This document shows, piece by piece, positions 13,434 to 22,367 of a stretch of 22,367 nucleotides of DNA. Origin of the DNA: UBA4923 sp964486135 (lineage in GTDB: Bacteria > Bacillota > Clostridia > Saccharofermentanales > DTU023); assembly GCA_964486135.1 (NCBI GenBank), contig CAZAKT010000024.1, positions 1 through 22,367 on the forward strand, read 5' to 3'. Every line of letters begins with the position of its first letter. Position 1 is the first letter of the stretch. The translations under genes were made by a program, and so were the position numbers. The notes below the pieces were generated by a model. That model did not search any database and was not told the DNA's origin. It saw only the letters and a program-made list of their open reading frames with translations.

Positions 13434-14990
13434 ATGACCCGATTGCTGACAAGGGAAGAGCAGGAAAAACTGGACCGCCTCTTCGTGGAAAGGACCGGAC
13501 TCCCGTCCGCCCTTCTTATGGAACAGGCGGCCGCGGGCCTGGCGGGTACCCTGGCCCGCCTTCTGGGGTCTTTCCCGGAAAGGGAAGGAGATGAATTTGA
13601 CCTTCTCTTCTTCGCGGGGCCCGGCAAGAACGGGGGGGATGCTTGGGCAGCTGCCCGTCAGCTTATGGCATCCGGTTATGAGGTGGTCGTCTATGACGCC
13701 CTGCCCGATCTTGAGCCGGGAGGGGACGCGGGCCTCAACAAGCGGGCCTATCTCGAATTTGGCGGGGAGAGGATTGAGACGGCCGACCAGCTCTTGGGCC
13801 AGCTGCCCCTGATCGCGGTCGATGCCCTCTACGGGACCGGTTATGATTCCTCCAGACCTCTTTTGGGAGGCATGAAAAGGGCCTTCGCCTTCCTGGCCGC
13901 CTTGAAGGAAAAAGCTGTCTGTGTCGTGGCCTGTGATATGCCGAGCGGGATCGACGCCAATACGGGCCAGGCCATTGAGGAGACGGTGGCCGCTGATTTT
14001 ACGGCCACGTTCGGCAGGAGGAAGATCGGCCTGGTGACGCATCCCGGCTGCCTCTACGCGGGTGAGCTGATCGAATTCCCCTTGAGTATGACGGACCGCT
14101 TTGTTGAGGACAGCCTGGCTGGCCAGGCCGCCGTCCATTCCCTGGAAGCCGGGACCCTGCCTGACAGGCTGGAGGAAAGGGCCCCGGACGGCCACAAGGG
14201 GCAGTTTGGCCGGATCCTCCTGATCGGTGGCGCAGAGGGGATGACAGGTGCCCTGATCCTGGCGGCCAGGGCCGGGGAGAAGATGGGCGCCGGCTATACC
14301 ATGCTCCGGGCGCCGGAACGATCGCTCCCCCTTATCGCGGCTGCCGTCCCATCCGCCCTCCTGTCCGCTGTGCCGGAGGAAGGCCCGGCGACCAAACGCG
14401 ACCTGCCCCAACACGATGCCGTCGCGGTCGGGATCGGGGCCGGTCATGACCCTTGGGTCGAAAAGGCCCTCCGCCACCTTGTGCACCAGCCGGCCCCACT
14501 GATCATTGACGCTGATGGTTTGAAGGCACTCGCGGGTATGGCTGACGCCTTCGACCTCCTGAGGGGGCGTTATGAAAAAGGATGGCCACCGGCTGTATTG
14601 ACCCCGCATGTCGGCGAGTATCGGCTCCTTCTCCCGGAAGAGGGGGAAGACTTGCTGAAGGACCGGCTGACGGCGGCCCGGGCCTTGGCGGACCGGGCCC
14701 GATCCATAGTGGTTCTAAAGGGGATGGCTACTGTCATTGCCCTGCCGGATGGCCGGGCTTTCATCAATACAACGGGTAATGTAGGTCTTGCCAAGGGCGG
14801 GTCGGGAGATGTCCTGACCGGCATGATCGCAGGGCTTGCGGCCCAGATGGATTCAGTGGAGGAGGCGGTCCTTCGCGCGGTCTACCTTCACGGGCTGGCC
14901 GCCGACCTGGCGGCGGACAGCTATGGATCCGAGACGGTGGTCACGCCGGAGGACCTGATCCAGACCCTGGGACAGGCTCTGAGCTACTGA
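13434..14990 (+). CDS. nnr: Bifunctional NAD(P)HX epimerase/dehydratase
   Basis: This enzyme repairs hydrated NADH and NADPH. The N-terminal YjeF_N/NnrE domain (about 1-225) interconverts the epimers, and the C-terminal ribokinase-like NnrD domain (about 240-518) dehydrates the S form using ADP or ATP. Epimerase motifs: MEQAA (29-33), FFAGPGKNGGDAW (59-71), DALYGTG (130-136), CDMPSGIDANTG (168-179). Dehydratase motifs: GHKGQFGRILLIGG (253-266), LIIDADGLKAL (356-366), TPHVGEYRLL (390-399), VVLKG (426-430), GLAKGGSGDVLTG (451-463), with Asp459 the likely catalytic residue. TPHVGE replaces the more usual TPHPGE. ATG 13434 follows GGAGG by eight bases. The 518-residue length is normal for the fused form. 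Confidence 0.95.
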   Translation: MTRLLTREEQEKLDRLFVERTGLPSALLMEQAAAGLAGTLARLLGSFPEREGDEFDLLFFAGPGKNGGDAWAAARQLMASGYEVVVYDALPDLEPGGDAGLNKRAYLEFGGERIETADQLLGQLPLIAVDALYGTGYDSSRPLLGGMKRAFAFLAALKEKAVCVVACDMPSGIDANTGQAIEETVAADFTATFGRRKIGLVTHPGCLYAGELIEFPLSMTDRFVEDSLAGQAAVHSLEAGTLPDRLEERAPDGHKGQFGRILLIGGAEGMTGALILAARAGEKMGAGYTMLRAPERSLPLIAAAVPSALLSAVPEEGPATKRDLPQHDAVAVGIGAGHDPWVEKALRHLVHQPAPLIIDADGLKALAGMADAFDLLRGRYEKGWPPAVLTPHVGEYRLLLPEEGEDLLKDRLTAARALADRARSIVVLKGMATVIALPDGRAFINTTGNVGLAKGGSGDVLTGMIAGLAAQMDSVEEAVLRAVYLHGLAADLAADSYGSETVVTPEDLIQTLGQALSY

Positions 14991-15007
14991 ACCGGTCACT
15001 TTTAATT

Positions 15008-15047
15008 CCGCCCCGGATTTGATACCATTGGGTTAATTCCGGGGCGG
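15008..15047 (+). repeat. 10-bp perfect inverted repeat reaching into the FMN aptamer
   Basis: CCGCCCCGGA (15008-15017) is the exact reverse complement of TCCGGGGCGG (15038-15047). The right arm is the 5' strand of the FMN riboswitch. Between the arms lies TGATACCAT (15020-15028), a weak extended -10 candidate for ribU with no good -35. No T-run follows, so this is not a standard terminator for nnr. Readthrough RNA from nnr could form this stem and block the aptamer; RNA started inside the loop could not. Confidence 0.5.
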
Positions 15048-15157
15048 GGTGGAATTCCCCACCGGCGGTGATGCCCTTTCGAGGGACGAGCCCGCGAGCA
15101 GGTCGCATGACCGGGTGAGAATCCCGGGCCGGCAGTTAGAGTCTGAATGGGAGGAAT
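15036..15157 (+). promoter_or_regulatory. FMN (RFN) riboswitch
   Basis: The conserved RFN blocks appear in order: GGGGCGGGGTGGAATTCCCC (15041-15060), ACCGGCGGTGATGCCC (15061-15076), GAGCCCGCGAGCA (15088-15100), a short stem near 15102-15114, GGTGAGAATCCCGGGCCGGCA (split over 15114-15134), AGTTAGAGTCTGAATGGGAG. P1 closes as ATTCC (15036-15040) with GGAAT (15153-15157). A terminator follows 15 bases later and the gene is a riboflavin-type ECF transporter, so FMN should switch off transcription. Confidence 0.95.
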
Positions 15158-15172
15158 AAAGATGCTGTCTTT

Positions 15173-15195
15173 ACCCCGGTTTCCGGGGTTTTTTT
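15173..15195 (+). terminator. Attenuator terminator of the FMN riboswitch
   Basis: ACCCCGG (15173-15179) pairs with CCGGGGT (15183-15189) over a TTT loop, and the T-run continues to 15195. CCCCGG of the left arm is also complementary to CCGGGG (15039-15044) at the 5' edge of the aptamer, a plausible anti-terminator pairing when FMN is absent. Confidence 0.9.
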
Positions 15196-15212
15196 ATGGA
15201 TCCCACAAGAGG

Positions 15213-15905
15213 ATGAAAAGGAGGGGGTGCCGCGGCTTGGCGGTTACCCGGGAAAATATGAAGCAAGTGAAAGACGAGACGAAGGGGACCCTGGACAAGG
15301 GGGTTGAGGCGGTTTTGAGGCGGCAGTCCCAAAGCAGCTGGTTGGCCAAGACAGGTATTTTGTCGGCAGTGGCCATTGTCTTGATGTATCTGGAGATATC
15401 CCTGCCCTTGTTCCCGGCCTTCCTGAAATTTGATTTCTCGGAGATACCGGTTTTACTGGCGGCCTTTGGCCTGGGGCCTATGGCAGGCGTAGTGGTGGAG
15501 CTGATCAAGAATATCGCCCACCTGCCGGCCTCCCATACCCTTATGGTCGGGGAGCTATCCAACTTTATCATGGGCAGTTTCTTTGTCGGGACGGCGGGTC
15601 TGATCTACAAATACAGGAAGACACGGGCCGGGGCCATCCTGTCCATGGCGGCCGGTACCCTGGCCCTGACCCTGTCGGGGGCCCTGATCAATTATTTCGT
15701 CACCATCCCCTTTTACATCAGGGTTATGGGCCTCTCCCTTGAGGGGATCGTGGCAGCGACCAAGGCTGCCGGCAACAGCCTGGTGACCGACCTCCCCTCG
15801 CTGATCCTATGGGTCTTTGTCCCCTTCAACCTCCTCAAGGGCACCCTGATCTCCTTCATCGTGGGCCTGATCTACAAGAGGTTGAGCCCCCTCCTCCACC
15901 GCTAG
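15213..15905 (+). CDS. ribU: Riboflavin ECF transporter substrate-binding subunit RibU
   Basis: This is the membrane S-component that captures riboflavin and works with a shared EcfA/EcfA'/EcfT energising module encoded elsewhere. It has about 230 residues from ATG 15213, with about six membrane helices. The segment FDFSEIPVLLAAFGLGPMAG followed by VELIKNIAHL is the RibU signature, and NYFVTIPFY in the fourth helix fits the family. The start must lie after the attenuator terminator. Candidates are ATG 15213 (AAGAGG directly abutting), TTG 15237 (AGGAGGGG about 10-12 bases upstream) and ATG 15258; the choice is unresolved and the first is used here. No riboflavin biosynthesis gene is nearby. 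Confidence 0.93.
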   Translation: MKRRGCRGLAVTRENMKQVKDETKGTLDKGVEAVLRRQSQSSWLAKTGILSAVAIVLMYLEISLPLFPAFLKFDFSEIPVLLAAFGLGPMAGVVVELIKNIAHLPASHTLMVGELSNFIMGSFFVGTAGLIYKYRKTRAGAILSMAAGTLALTLSGALINYFVTIPFYIRVMGLSLEGIVAATKAAGNSLVTDLPSLILWVFVPFNLLKGTLISFIVGLIYKRLSPLLHR

Positions 15906-15920
15906 GGCAGTCCCGGCCTA

Positions 15921-15929
15921 TGTTAGAAT
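15921..15929 (+). promoter_or_regulatory. Extended -10 promoter for the hisS-lepA operon
   Basis: TGTTAGAAT: TG (15921-15922), one base and TAGAAT (15924-15929), five of six matches. It lacks a clear -35. Only about 40 leader bases precede hisS, which leaves no room for a T-box. Confidence 0.5.
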
Positions 15930-15974
15930 TATCTGATAAGCCCAAATTCGTTAAAGAGCTGACAGGAGGCGGTC

Positions 15975-17222
15975 ATGGACCTTAGAGCCCCCCGCGGGAC
16001 AAAAGATGTATTGCCGGAAGAAACGGCGAGACGGCAGGCGCTGGAGCGGGTATTCGCTGATGTGTGTGCCCGTTACGGCTACGGGGAGATCCGGGTGCCG
16101 GTTTTTGAGCACACAGAGCTTTTTGTCCGCGGTGTCGGGGATGCCAGCGACATTGTCCGCAAGGAGATGTATACCTTCGAGGATAAGGGGGGCAGGAGCC
16201 TGACCCTCCGCCCTGAAGGGACGGCTGGTGTCGCACGGGCCTTCATAGAGCAGGGGATGGCCTCGCGGCCGGCCCCGGTCAAACTCTGGTACAACATGAA
16301 CATGTTCCGCTACGAGAAGATGCAAAAGGGGCGTTACCGGGAGTTTTGGCAGTTTGGCTGTGAGGTGTTCGGCAGTGAGGCCCCCGAAGCGGATGCCGAG
16401 GTCATCGGCCTTCTGGACAGCTATTTTCGGGAACTGGGTCTTGCCCGGATCAGCCTCGAATTGAACAGCATTGGTTGCCCGCTCTGCCGGGAGGCCTTCC
16501 GCCAGGCCCTGAGGGATTATTACAAACCCCATTTTTCAACCCTGTGTTCCGACTGCCAGGTCCGCTACGAGCGCAACCCGCTCCGCATGCTTGACTGCAA
16601 GGAAGACCATTGCCAGCAACTTGCCGTCCAGGCGCCTGTCCAACTGGATTATCTCTGTCCCGCCTGCCTTGAGCATTTTGACAAGGTCAAGGGCTACCTT
16701 GACAGGCTGGGCGTTGTCTATACCATCAATCCCAGACTGGTCCGGGGACTCGACTACTATACCAGGACCGTCTTCGAATTTGTTTCGCCCCACGTGGGGA
16801 CCCAGGGGTCGATTTGTGGTGGTGGCCGCTATGATGGCCTCATCTCCGAACTGGGAGGGGGCGATATGCCGGCAGTAGGCTTTGCCATGGGGGTGGAACG
16901 GCTCATGCTTGAACTGGAGACCCAGGGGCTTGATCCCGGCCAGGAGAGGCACCCTGATCTCTTCATCGCCTCTTTCCCATCGACGACAGCAGATGCCCTG
17001 GTCCTGGCCCAGCAGCTGATCCGGGAAGGTTTCGCCGTCGAAACCGATATCATGGGCCGCAGCCTCCGCGCCCAGATGAAGGCGGCCGACCGGAGGGAGG
17101 CCCGCTTTATTCTGGTCCTGGGCGATACGGAAATCGCGGAAGGCAGGGGCAGGCTGAGAAGGCTGTCCGATGGCAGTGAATCGGAGATCCTACTGACGGA
17201 GATCCCAGCTTCGCTGGTCTGA
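15975..17222 (+). CDS. hisS: Histidyl-tRNA synthetase
   Basis: This class II synthetase charges tRNA-His in the cytoplasm; 415 residues, normal length. Visible parts are the start LRAPRGTKDVLP (3-14), TLRPEGTAGVAR (77-88), motif 2 with FRYEKMQKGRYREFWQFG (111-128), the histidine signature LVRGLDYYTRTVFEF, GGGRYDGLI, motif 3 GFAMGVERLMLEL, and the C-terminal anticodon-binding domain. The central insert carries several Cys (CPLC, CSDC, CPAC), which could bind zinc. Motif 2 begins WYNMNMFRYE where most family members have a GPMFRYE-like sequence, a mild oddity. AGGAGG lies seven bases before the ATG. It heads a tight row with aspS, both lepB genes and lepA. Confidence 0.97.
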   Translation: MDLRAPRGTKDVLPEETARRQALERVFADVCARYGYGEIRVPVFEHTELFVRGVGDASDIVRKEMYTFEDKGGRSLTLRPEGTAGVARAFIEQGMASRPAPVKLWYNMNMFRYEKMQKGRYREFWQFGCEVFGSEAPEADAEVIGLLDSYFRELGLARISLELNSIGCPLCREAFRQALRDYYKPHFSTLCSDCQVRYERNPLRMLDCKEDHCQQLAVQAPVQLDYLCPACLEHFDKVKGYLDRLGVVYTINPRLVRGLDYYTRTVFEFVSPHVGTQGSICGGGRYDGLISELGGGDMPAVGFAMGVERLMLELETQGLDPGQERHPDLFIASFPSTTADALVLAQQLIREGFAVETDIMGRSLRAQMKAADRREARFILVLGDTEIAEGRGRLRRLSDGSESEILLTEIPASLV

Positions 17223-17242
17223 TAAGAGGAGATTATTCGCAC

Positions 17243-19060
17243 ATGAGTGAATCAATGGGTGATTGGAAGCGAAGCTGCCTTTGCGGGGAAGTCACGGAGG
17301 CTAGGGTGGGCCAGGAGCTGACCCTCATGGGCTGGTGTCACAAGCAGCGGGACCTGGGAGGCCTCCTCTTTATCACCCTGCGTGATATCGCGGGCGAGGT
17401 CCAGATTGTAATCGACCAGGATTCGCCTGTGGAGGTCAGGGAGAAGGCCCTGGGTGTCCGGAGCGAATATGTCCTGGCCGTAAGAGGCAGTCTCCGCCTT
17501 CGAAGTGCCGTCAACCCCGCCATGAAGACGGGGACGGTCGAGCTCCAGGCCAGTGACCTGCGGATCCTTTCCGAGTCGGAAACGCCGCCCTTCTATATTG
17601 AGGAGGATCTGGAGGTCAGGGAGGACTTGCGCCTCAAGTACCGTTTTCTTGATCTCCGCCGGCCCGATATGCAGAGGAAGCTCCTGGCCCGCCATCAGAT
17701 CACCAAGATCACCCGAGATTTTTTTGACAGGGAAGCTTTCATCGATGTCGAAACCCCGACCCTGATCAAGAGCACACCCGAGGGGGCCCGTGACTACCTG
17801 GTGCCGTCAAGGGTTTTTCCGGGCCGCTTCTTTGCCCTGCCGCAATCGCCCCAGATCTATAAGCAACTCCTCATGCTGGCGGGCTACAACAAATATATGC
17901 AGATTGCCCGCTGTTTTCGCGATGAGGACCTTAGGGCCGACCGGCAGCCCGAGTTCACGCAGATCGACCTTGAGATGGCCTTTGTCGGGGAAGAGGAGGT
18001 CCTGGAAGTCAACGAGCGTTTTCTGGCGACCCTCATGCGGGAGTATGCCGGCATTGAGTTGGAGCTCCCCCTCCGTCGCCTTACCTGGCGTGAGGCCATG
18101 GCACGTTTTGGTACGGACAAGCCGGATTTACGTTTCGGGATGGAACTGCTTGATCTGTCCGACCTGGCCCGCCAAACAGACTTTCGCGTCTTCACGGACG
18201 CCCTCGCCCAAGGTGGGGCCGTGGGGGCCCTCGCGCTTCCGGGCGGGGCGGACCTGTCGCGCCGGGAGCTGGATGATCTCACCCTCTTCGTCAAGGGGAA
18301 TACAAGGGCCAAGGGCCTGGCCTGGCTCTCCCTGGGAGAGGAAGGCCGGAGCCGGGGCTCGATCGCCAAATTCTGCGACGCCAACTTTGTCAGGGAGGCC
18401 CTGACCCGGGCCGGTGAGGATCAGTCGGCCCAATTGCTTTTCGTTGCCGACGCGGATAGGATGACGGTGCTGGAAGCGCTCGGGGATCTCCGGCTGGAGC
18501 TGGCGAAAAGACGGGGCCTGATCCCCCAAGGCCGCTTTGACTTTTGCTGGGTGACCGAGTTCCCCCTCCTGGAATGGTCGGAAGAGGCCGGCCGTTACGT
18601 GGCCAAGCACCACCCCTTTACCGCTCCCCTTGAGGAGGATATCCCCCTCCTGGACAGCCGGCCAGCTGAGGTCAGGGCCAGGGCTTACGATATCGTCCTC
18701 AACGGTACGGAATTGGGGGGCGGCAGTATCAGGATCCATCAGCAGGAATTGCAAAAACGCATGTTCAGACTACTTGGCCTTACCGACGAGGAGGCGGAAG
18801 AACAGTTCGGCTTCCTCCTCTCCGCCTTCCGGTTTGGCGTGCCACCTCATGGAGGCCTGGCCTATGGCCTGGATCGGATCGTCATGCTCCTGACGGGGGA
18901 GGAAAGTATCCGGGAGGTCATCGCCTTCCCCAAGGTCCAGAATTCTTCCTCGCTTATGTCTGGAGCCCCCTACTATGTGGCGGACAAGCAACTGGAGGAG
19001 CTGGGGCTTGCCCTTGTCGTGGAAGCGGAGGATAGGCTTGAAGAAGAAGGCGAAAGGTAA
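17243..19060 (+). CDS. aspS: Aspartyl-tRNA synthetase, bacterial type
   Basis: This is a class IIb synthetase for tRNA-Asp, 605 residues. An OB-fold anticodon-binding domain spans about 15-110, then motif 1 around 163-175, motif 2 CFRDEDLRADRQPEFTQIDL (224-243), the bacterial GAD insert, and motif 3 GLAYGLDRIVMLLTG near the C-terminus. In the anticodon domain the sequence KQRDLGG has Leu38 where non-discriminating enzymes tend to have His, which suggests a tRNA-Asp-specific enzyme; this is inference from one position. The start is 20 bases after hisS; GAGGAG lies about 11 bases upstream. The 3' end overlaps the first lepB by 23 bases. Confidence 0.97.
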   Translation: MSESMGDWKRSCLCGEVTEARVGQELTLMGWCHKQRDLGGLLFITLRDIAGEVQIVIDQDSPVEVREKALGVRSEYVLAVRGSLRLRSAVNPAMKTGTVELQASDLRILSESETPPFYIEEDLEVREDLRLKYRFLDLRRPDMQRKLLARHQITKITRDFFDREAFIDVETPTLIKSTPEGARDYLVPSRVFPGRFFALPQSPQIYKQLLMLAGYNKYMQIARCFRDEDLRADRQPEFTQIDLEMAFVGEEEVLEVNERFLATLMREYAGIELELPLRRLTWREAMARFGTDKPDLRFGMELLDLSDLARQTDFRVFTDALAQGGAVGALALPGGADLSRRELDDLTLFVKGNTRAKGLAWLSLGEEGRSRGSIAKFCDANFVREALTRAGEDQSAQLLFVADADRMTVLEALGDLRLELAKRRGLIPQGRFDFCWVTEFPLLEWSEEAGRYVAKHHPFTAPLEEDIPLLDSRPAEVRARAYDIVLNGTELGGGSIRIHQQELQKRMFRLLGLTDEEAEEQFGFLLSAFRFGVPPHGGLAYGLDRIVMLLTGEESIREVIAFPKVQNSSSLMSGAPYYVADKQLEELGLALVVEAEDRLEEEGER

Positions 19061-19697
19061 TGGGCTTGACCTAAAGGAAGATTACGTCAGCCTGGAAGAT
19101 TATTTCACCCGCCTGGGTGTCAAGCCGGAGGGGGACCGAAGGCCAAGGAAAAAGCTTTCCCTGGCGGGAAAAATCCTCCAGCTTGTCCTTGTCTTTGCGC
19201 TCTGTCTTGCCCTGGCCCTTTTATTCAGACTCTTTATCCTGCAAAATAATACTGTGGTGGGCAGGTCCATGCTCCCCACCCTGGAGGACCAGGACCAGAT
19301 TATTGTAGAGAAGGTGACCCGCTACTTCTCCTCCGGTTTGAAGCGGGGGGACATCGTGACCGCCGCTACGGGGAAACAGGCCTACCTCACCGGGGAGAAG
19401 GATATTGTCAAGCGCCTTGTCGGACTTCCAGGCGAACAGCTGACAATCCGGGACGGCAAGGTATATATTGACGGCGTAAACTGTGAAGAGGACTACCTGG
19501 AGCCGGGGACACAGACCCTGTGCGGTCAGCAGGATTATGGGGATGTCAAGCTTGGACCGGATGAATACTACCTCCTGGGGGACAATAGGGAGTACAGTCT
19601 GGACAGCCGCAAGCTGGGGCCCTTCAAAAGAAGTGAGATTGAAGGCCGGCTGATTTTCCGGTTTTATCCCCTCGATAAGATCGGAAAACCCAAATAA
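19038..19697 (+). CDS. lepB: Type I signal peptidase, first of a tandem pair
   Basis: This is a membrane-anchored serine protease that removes signal peptides outside the membrane, 219 residues. After a charged 40-residue cytoplasmic lead there is one membrane helix (about 44-67), then box B GRSMLPTL with nucleophile Ser77, box D KRLVGLPGE with general base Lys125, and box E GDNREYSLDSR. TTG 19038 is chosen because GGAGG lies six bases upstream; this makes it overlap aspS by 23 bases and implies coupled translation. The protein ends RFYPLDKIGKPK, exactly as its neighbour does. It is the longer-lead, Lys/Arg-richer copy. Confidence 0.92.
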   Translation: MKKKAKGNGLDLKEDYVSLEDYFTRLGVKPEGDRRPRKKLSLAGKILQLVLVFALCLALALLFRLFILQNNTVVGRSMLPTLEDQDQIIVEKVTRYFSSGLKRGDIVTAATGKQAYLTGEKDIVKRLVGLPGEQLTIRDGKVYIDGVNCEEDYLEPGTQTLCGQQDYGDVKLGPDEYYLLGDNREYSLDSRKLGPFKRSEIEGRLIFRFYPLDKIGKPK

Positions 19698-20360
19698 GTG
19701 ATTGGCAAGGATGTGGATGAGGTCATGACAGGGCCCTTATATCAAAAGACAGACCAGGACTATTTTGTCCCGGAGGAAGCCTGGCCCGGGAAGCAGGAGG
19801 ACAAGGCGCCCAAAGGCCGGTCCTTCCTGCGGCGGAGCCTGGGCTTCATCCTTACCCTGATCCTCTGTTTTGTCGTCGTCTTCCTGATCACACAGTTTGT
19901 CCTCCAGCACAACTCGGTTATTGGTTCATCCATGAGCCCGACCCTGGAGGATGGCGATGAGGTTTTTGTGGAGAAGGTCTCCAGACTCTTCCCATCGGGC
20001 CTGAAACGTGGCGATATCGTGACTGCCGATGCCTACCAGGATGCCGGCGAAGAGGGTGATATCATTATCATCAAGCGGGTAGTCGGCCTGCCCGGCGAAC
20101 ATGTGACCGTGAGAGAAGGCTATTTCTGGGTAAATGGCGAACGCTTGGACGAACCTTACCTTACGGATGAGGTCCTGACCTCCGAACACAACATGGCCTT
20201 TTCGGACCTTGTCCTGGGCCCCCAGGAGTACTATCTCCTGGGCGACAACAGGATGAGCAGCCGTGACAGCCGGGATATCGGACCTGTTACGCGACAGGAG
20301 ATCGAAGGGCGGCTGATCCTTCGATTCTATCCACTCGACAAGATTGGGAAACCTAAATAG
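19698..20360 (+). CDS. lepB: Type I signal peptidase, second of a tandem pair
   Basis: It has 220 residues with the same layout as the gene before it: a cytoplasmic lead of about 45 residues, one membrane helix (about 47-68), box B GSSMSPTL with nucleophile Ser78, KRVVGLPGE with Lys126, and GDNRMSSRDSR. Both catalytic residues are intact, so both copies should be active. The last 12 residues, RFYPLDKIGKPK, are identical in the two proteins although the DNA differs at several third positions, pointing to an old tandem duplication kept under selection. GTG 19698 directly abuts the previous stop but lacks a clear binding site; in-frame GTG 19713 or ATG 19725 are alternatives. Substrate division between the two is unknown. 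Confidence 0.92.
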   Translation: MIGKDVDEVMTGPLYQKTDQDYFVPEEAWPGKQEDKAPKGRSFLRRSLGFILTLILCFVVVFLITQFVLQHNSVIGSSMSPTLEDGDEVFVEKVSRLFPSGLKRGDIVTADAYQDAGEEGDIIIIKRVVGLPGEHVTVREGYFWVNGERLDEPYLTDEVLTSEHNMAFSDLVLGPQEYYLLGDNRMSSRDSRDIGPVTRQEIEGRLILRFYPLDKIGKPK

Positions 20361-20401
20361 AGGAATGAATCAACAACTGGAAATGGAATGACAGACGACC
20401 C

Positions 20402-22213
<1,812 letters not shown>

Positions 22214-22215
22214 AA

Positions 22216-22241
22216 ATTACAACATAACGTAAGGTTGTAAT
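22216..22241 (+). repeat. 8-bp inverted repeat after lepA, ahead of the tRNA-Leu promoter
   Basis: ATTACAAC (22216-22223) and GTTGTAAT (22234-22241) are perfect inverted copies around a 10-base loop. There is no T-run, so it is not a typical terminator. Its right arm ends two bases before the -35 box of the tRNA promoter, so it could be a protein-binding site or a weak 3' stem for the lepA transcript. Confidence 0.5.
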
Positions 22242-22242
22242 G

Positions 22243-22270
22243 ATGACACTCCTAAATCTTACCCTATAAT
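22243..22270 (+). promoter_or_regulatory. Promoter for tRNA-Leu
   Basis: ATGACA (22243-22248; five of six), a 16-base spacer and a perfect TATAAT (22265-22270). The tRNA begins nine bases after the -10, so the 5' leader is very short. Confidence 0.75.
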
Positions 22271-22279
22271 GGATCAGAC

Positions 22280-22362
22280 GCGGACATGGTGGAATTGGCA
22301 GACACGTTGGATTTAGGTTCCAATGGGAAACCGTGCAGGTTCGAGTCCTGTTGTCCGCACCA
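22280..22362 (+). tRNA. tRNA-Leu (anticodon UAG)
   Basis: This is a complete class II tRNA. Acceptor strands GCGGACA (22280-22286) and TGTCCGC (22352-22358) pair fully, with discriminator A and an encoded CCA at 22360-22362. The anticodon stem TTGGA/TCCAA encloses the loop TTTAGGT, giving anticodon TAG, which reads CUN leucine codons. The T-arm has GGTTCGAGTCC. The window ends five bases after it. Confidence 0.97.
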
Positions 22363-22367
22363 AACCG

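Noticed and set aside
13353..14609. 418-codon minus-strand open frame opposite nnr
   Set aside because: It is antisense to a gene with clear enzyme motifs throughout; its own translation shows no family features. Long antisense frames are expected in GC-rich coding DNA.
15906..15974. T-box leader ahead of hisS
   Set aside because: Only about 40 transcribed bases precede the start, with no TGGNACC-like motif or terminator.

Overview
The window is GC-rich bacterial chromosome, densely packed and almost entirely on the + strand. I see no phage, insertion sequence, CRISPR array or defence module. A Bacillota (Firmicutes), Clostridia-like origin fits best. The evidence is an ECF-type RibU under an FMN riboswitch, a ThiXYZ-type thiamine-precursor importer under a TPP riboswitch, an Mbl/MreB that begins MGLG, a Rho with a long charged insert, strong GGAGG ribosome binding sites, and a uridine-kinase-like protein matching the kinase half of the larger clostridial nucleoside kinases. 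The species cannot be named from this sequence.

Layout. 1-145: tRNA-Ser(GGA), missing its first two bases, with its terminator. 150-998 (-): a multi-pass membrane protein resembling TraX, the only minus-strand gene. 1082-5848: mreB, then rho with its own near-consensus promoter, then a PiT phosphate transporter and its DUF47/PhoU-like partner close behind rho. 5827-8512: promoter, TPP riboswitch and thiXYZ, with overlapping genes. 8532-9715: an MscS channel. 9721-12875: an unrecognised membrane-anchored protein with a Pro/Thr/Ser-rich tail, then lemA, a TPM-domain protein and a uridine-kinase-like P-loop kinase, probably one transcript. 12916-13377: trxA with an inverted repeat in front and a clear terminator behind. 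13434-14990: bifunctional NAD(P)HX repair enzyme. 15008-15905: FMN riboswitch, attenuator terminator and ribU. 15921-22213: hisS, aspS, two tandem lepB genes and lepA, tightly spaced and probably one operon. 22243-22362: promoter and tRNA-Leu(UAG).

Working together. Two separate vitamin importers are each placed under the riboswitch for the matching cofactor: TPP control apparently acts on translation through a Shine-Dalgarno buried in the aptamer, FMN control on transcription through a terminator. No thiamine or riboflavin biosynthetic gene lies in the window. Translation (two synthetases, LepA, two tRNAs), export (two signal peptidases), envelope shape (MreB), transcription termination (Rho), phosphate uptake, redox and metabolite repair complete a housekeeping region. 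The points most worth a second look are regulatory leaders with overlapping alternative hairpins (mreB, rho, ribU), the tandem signal peptidases, the charged insert in Rho, and the unrecognised gene ahead of lemA.
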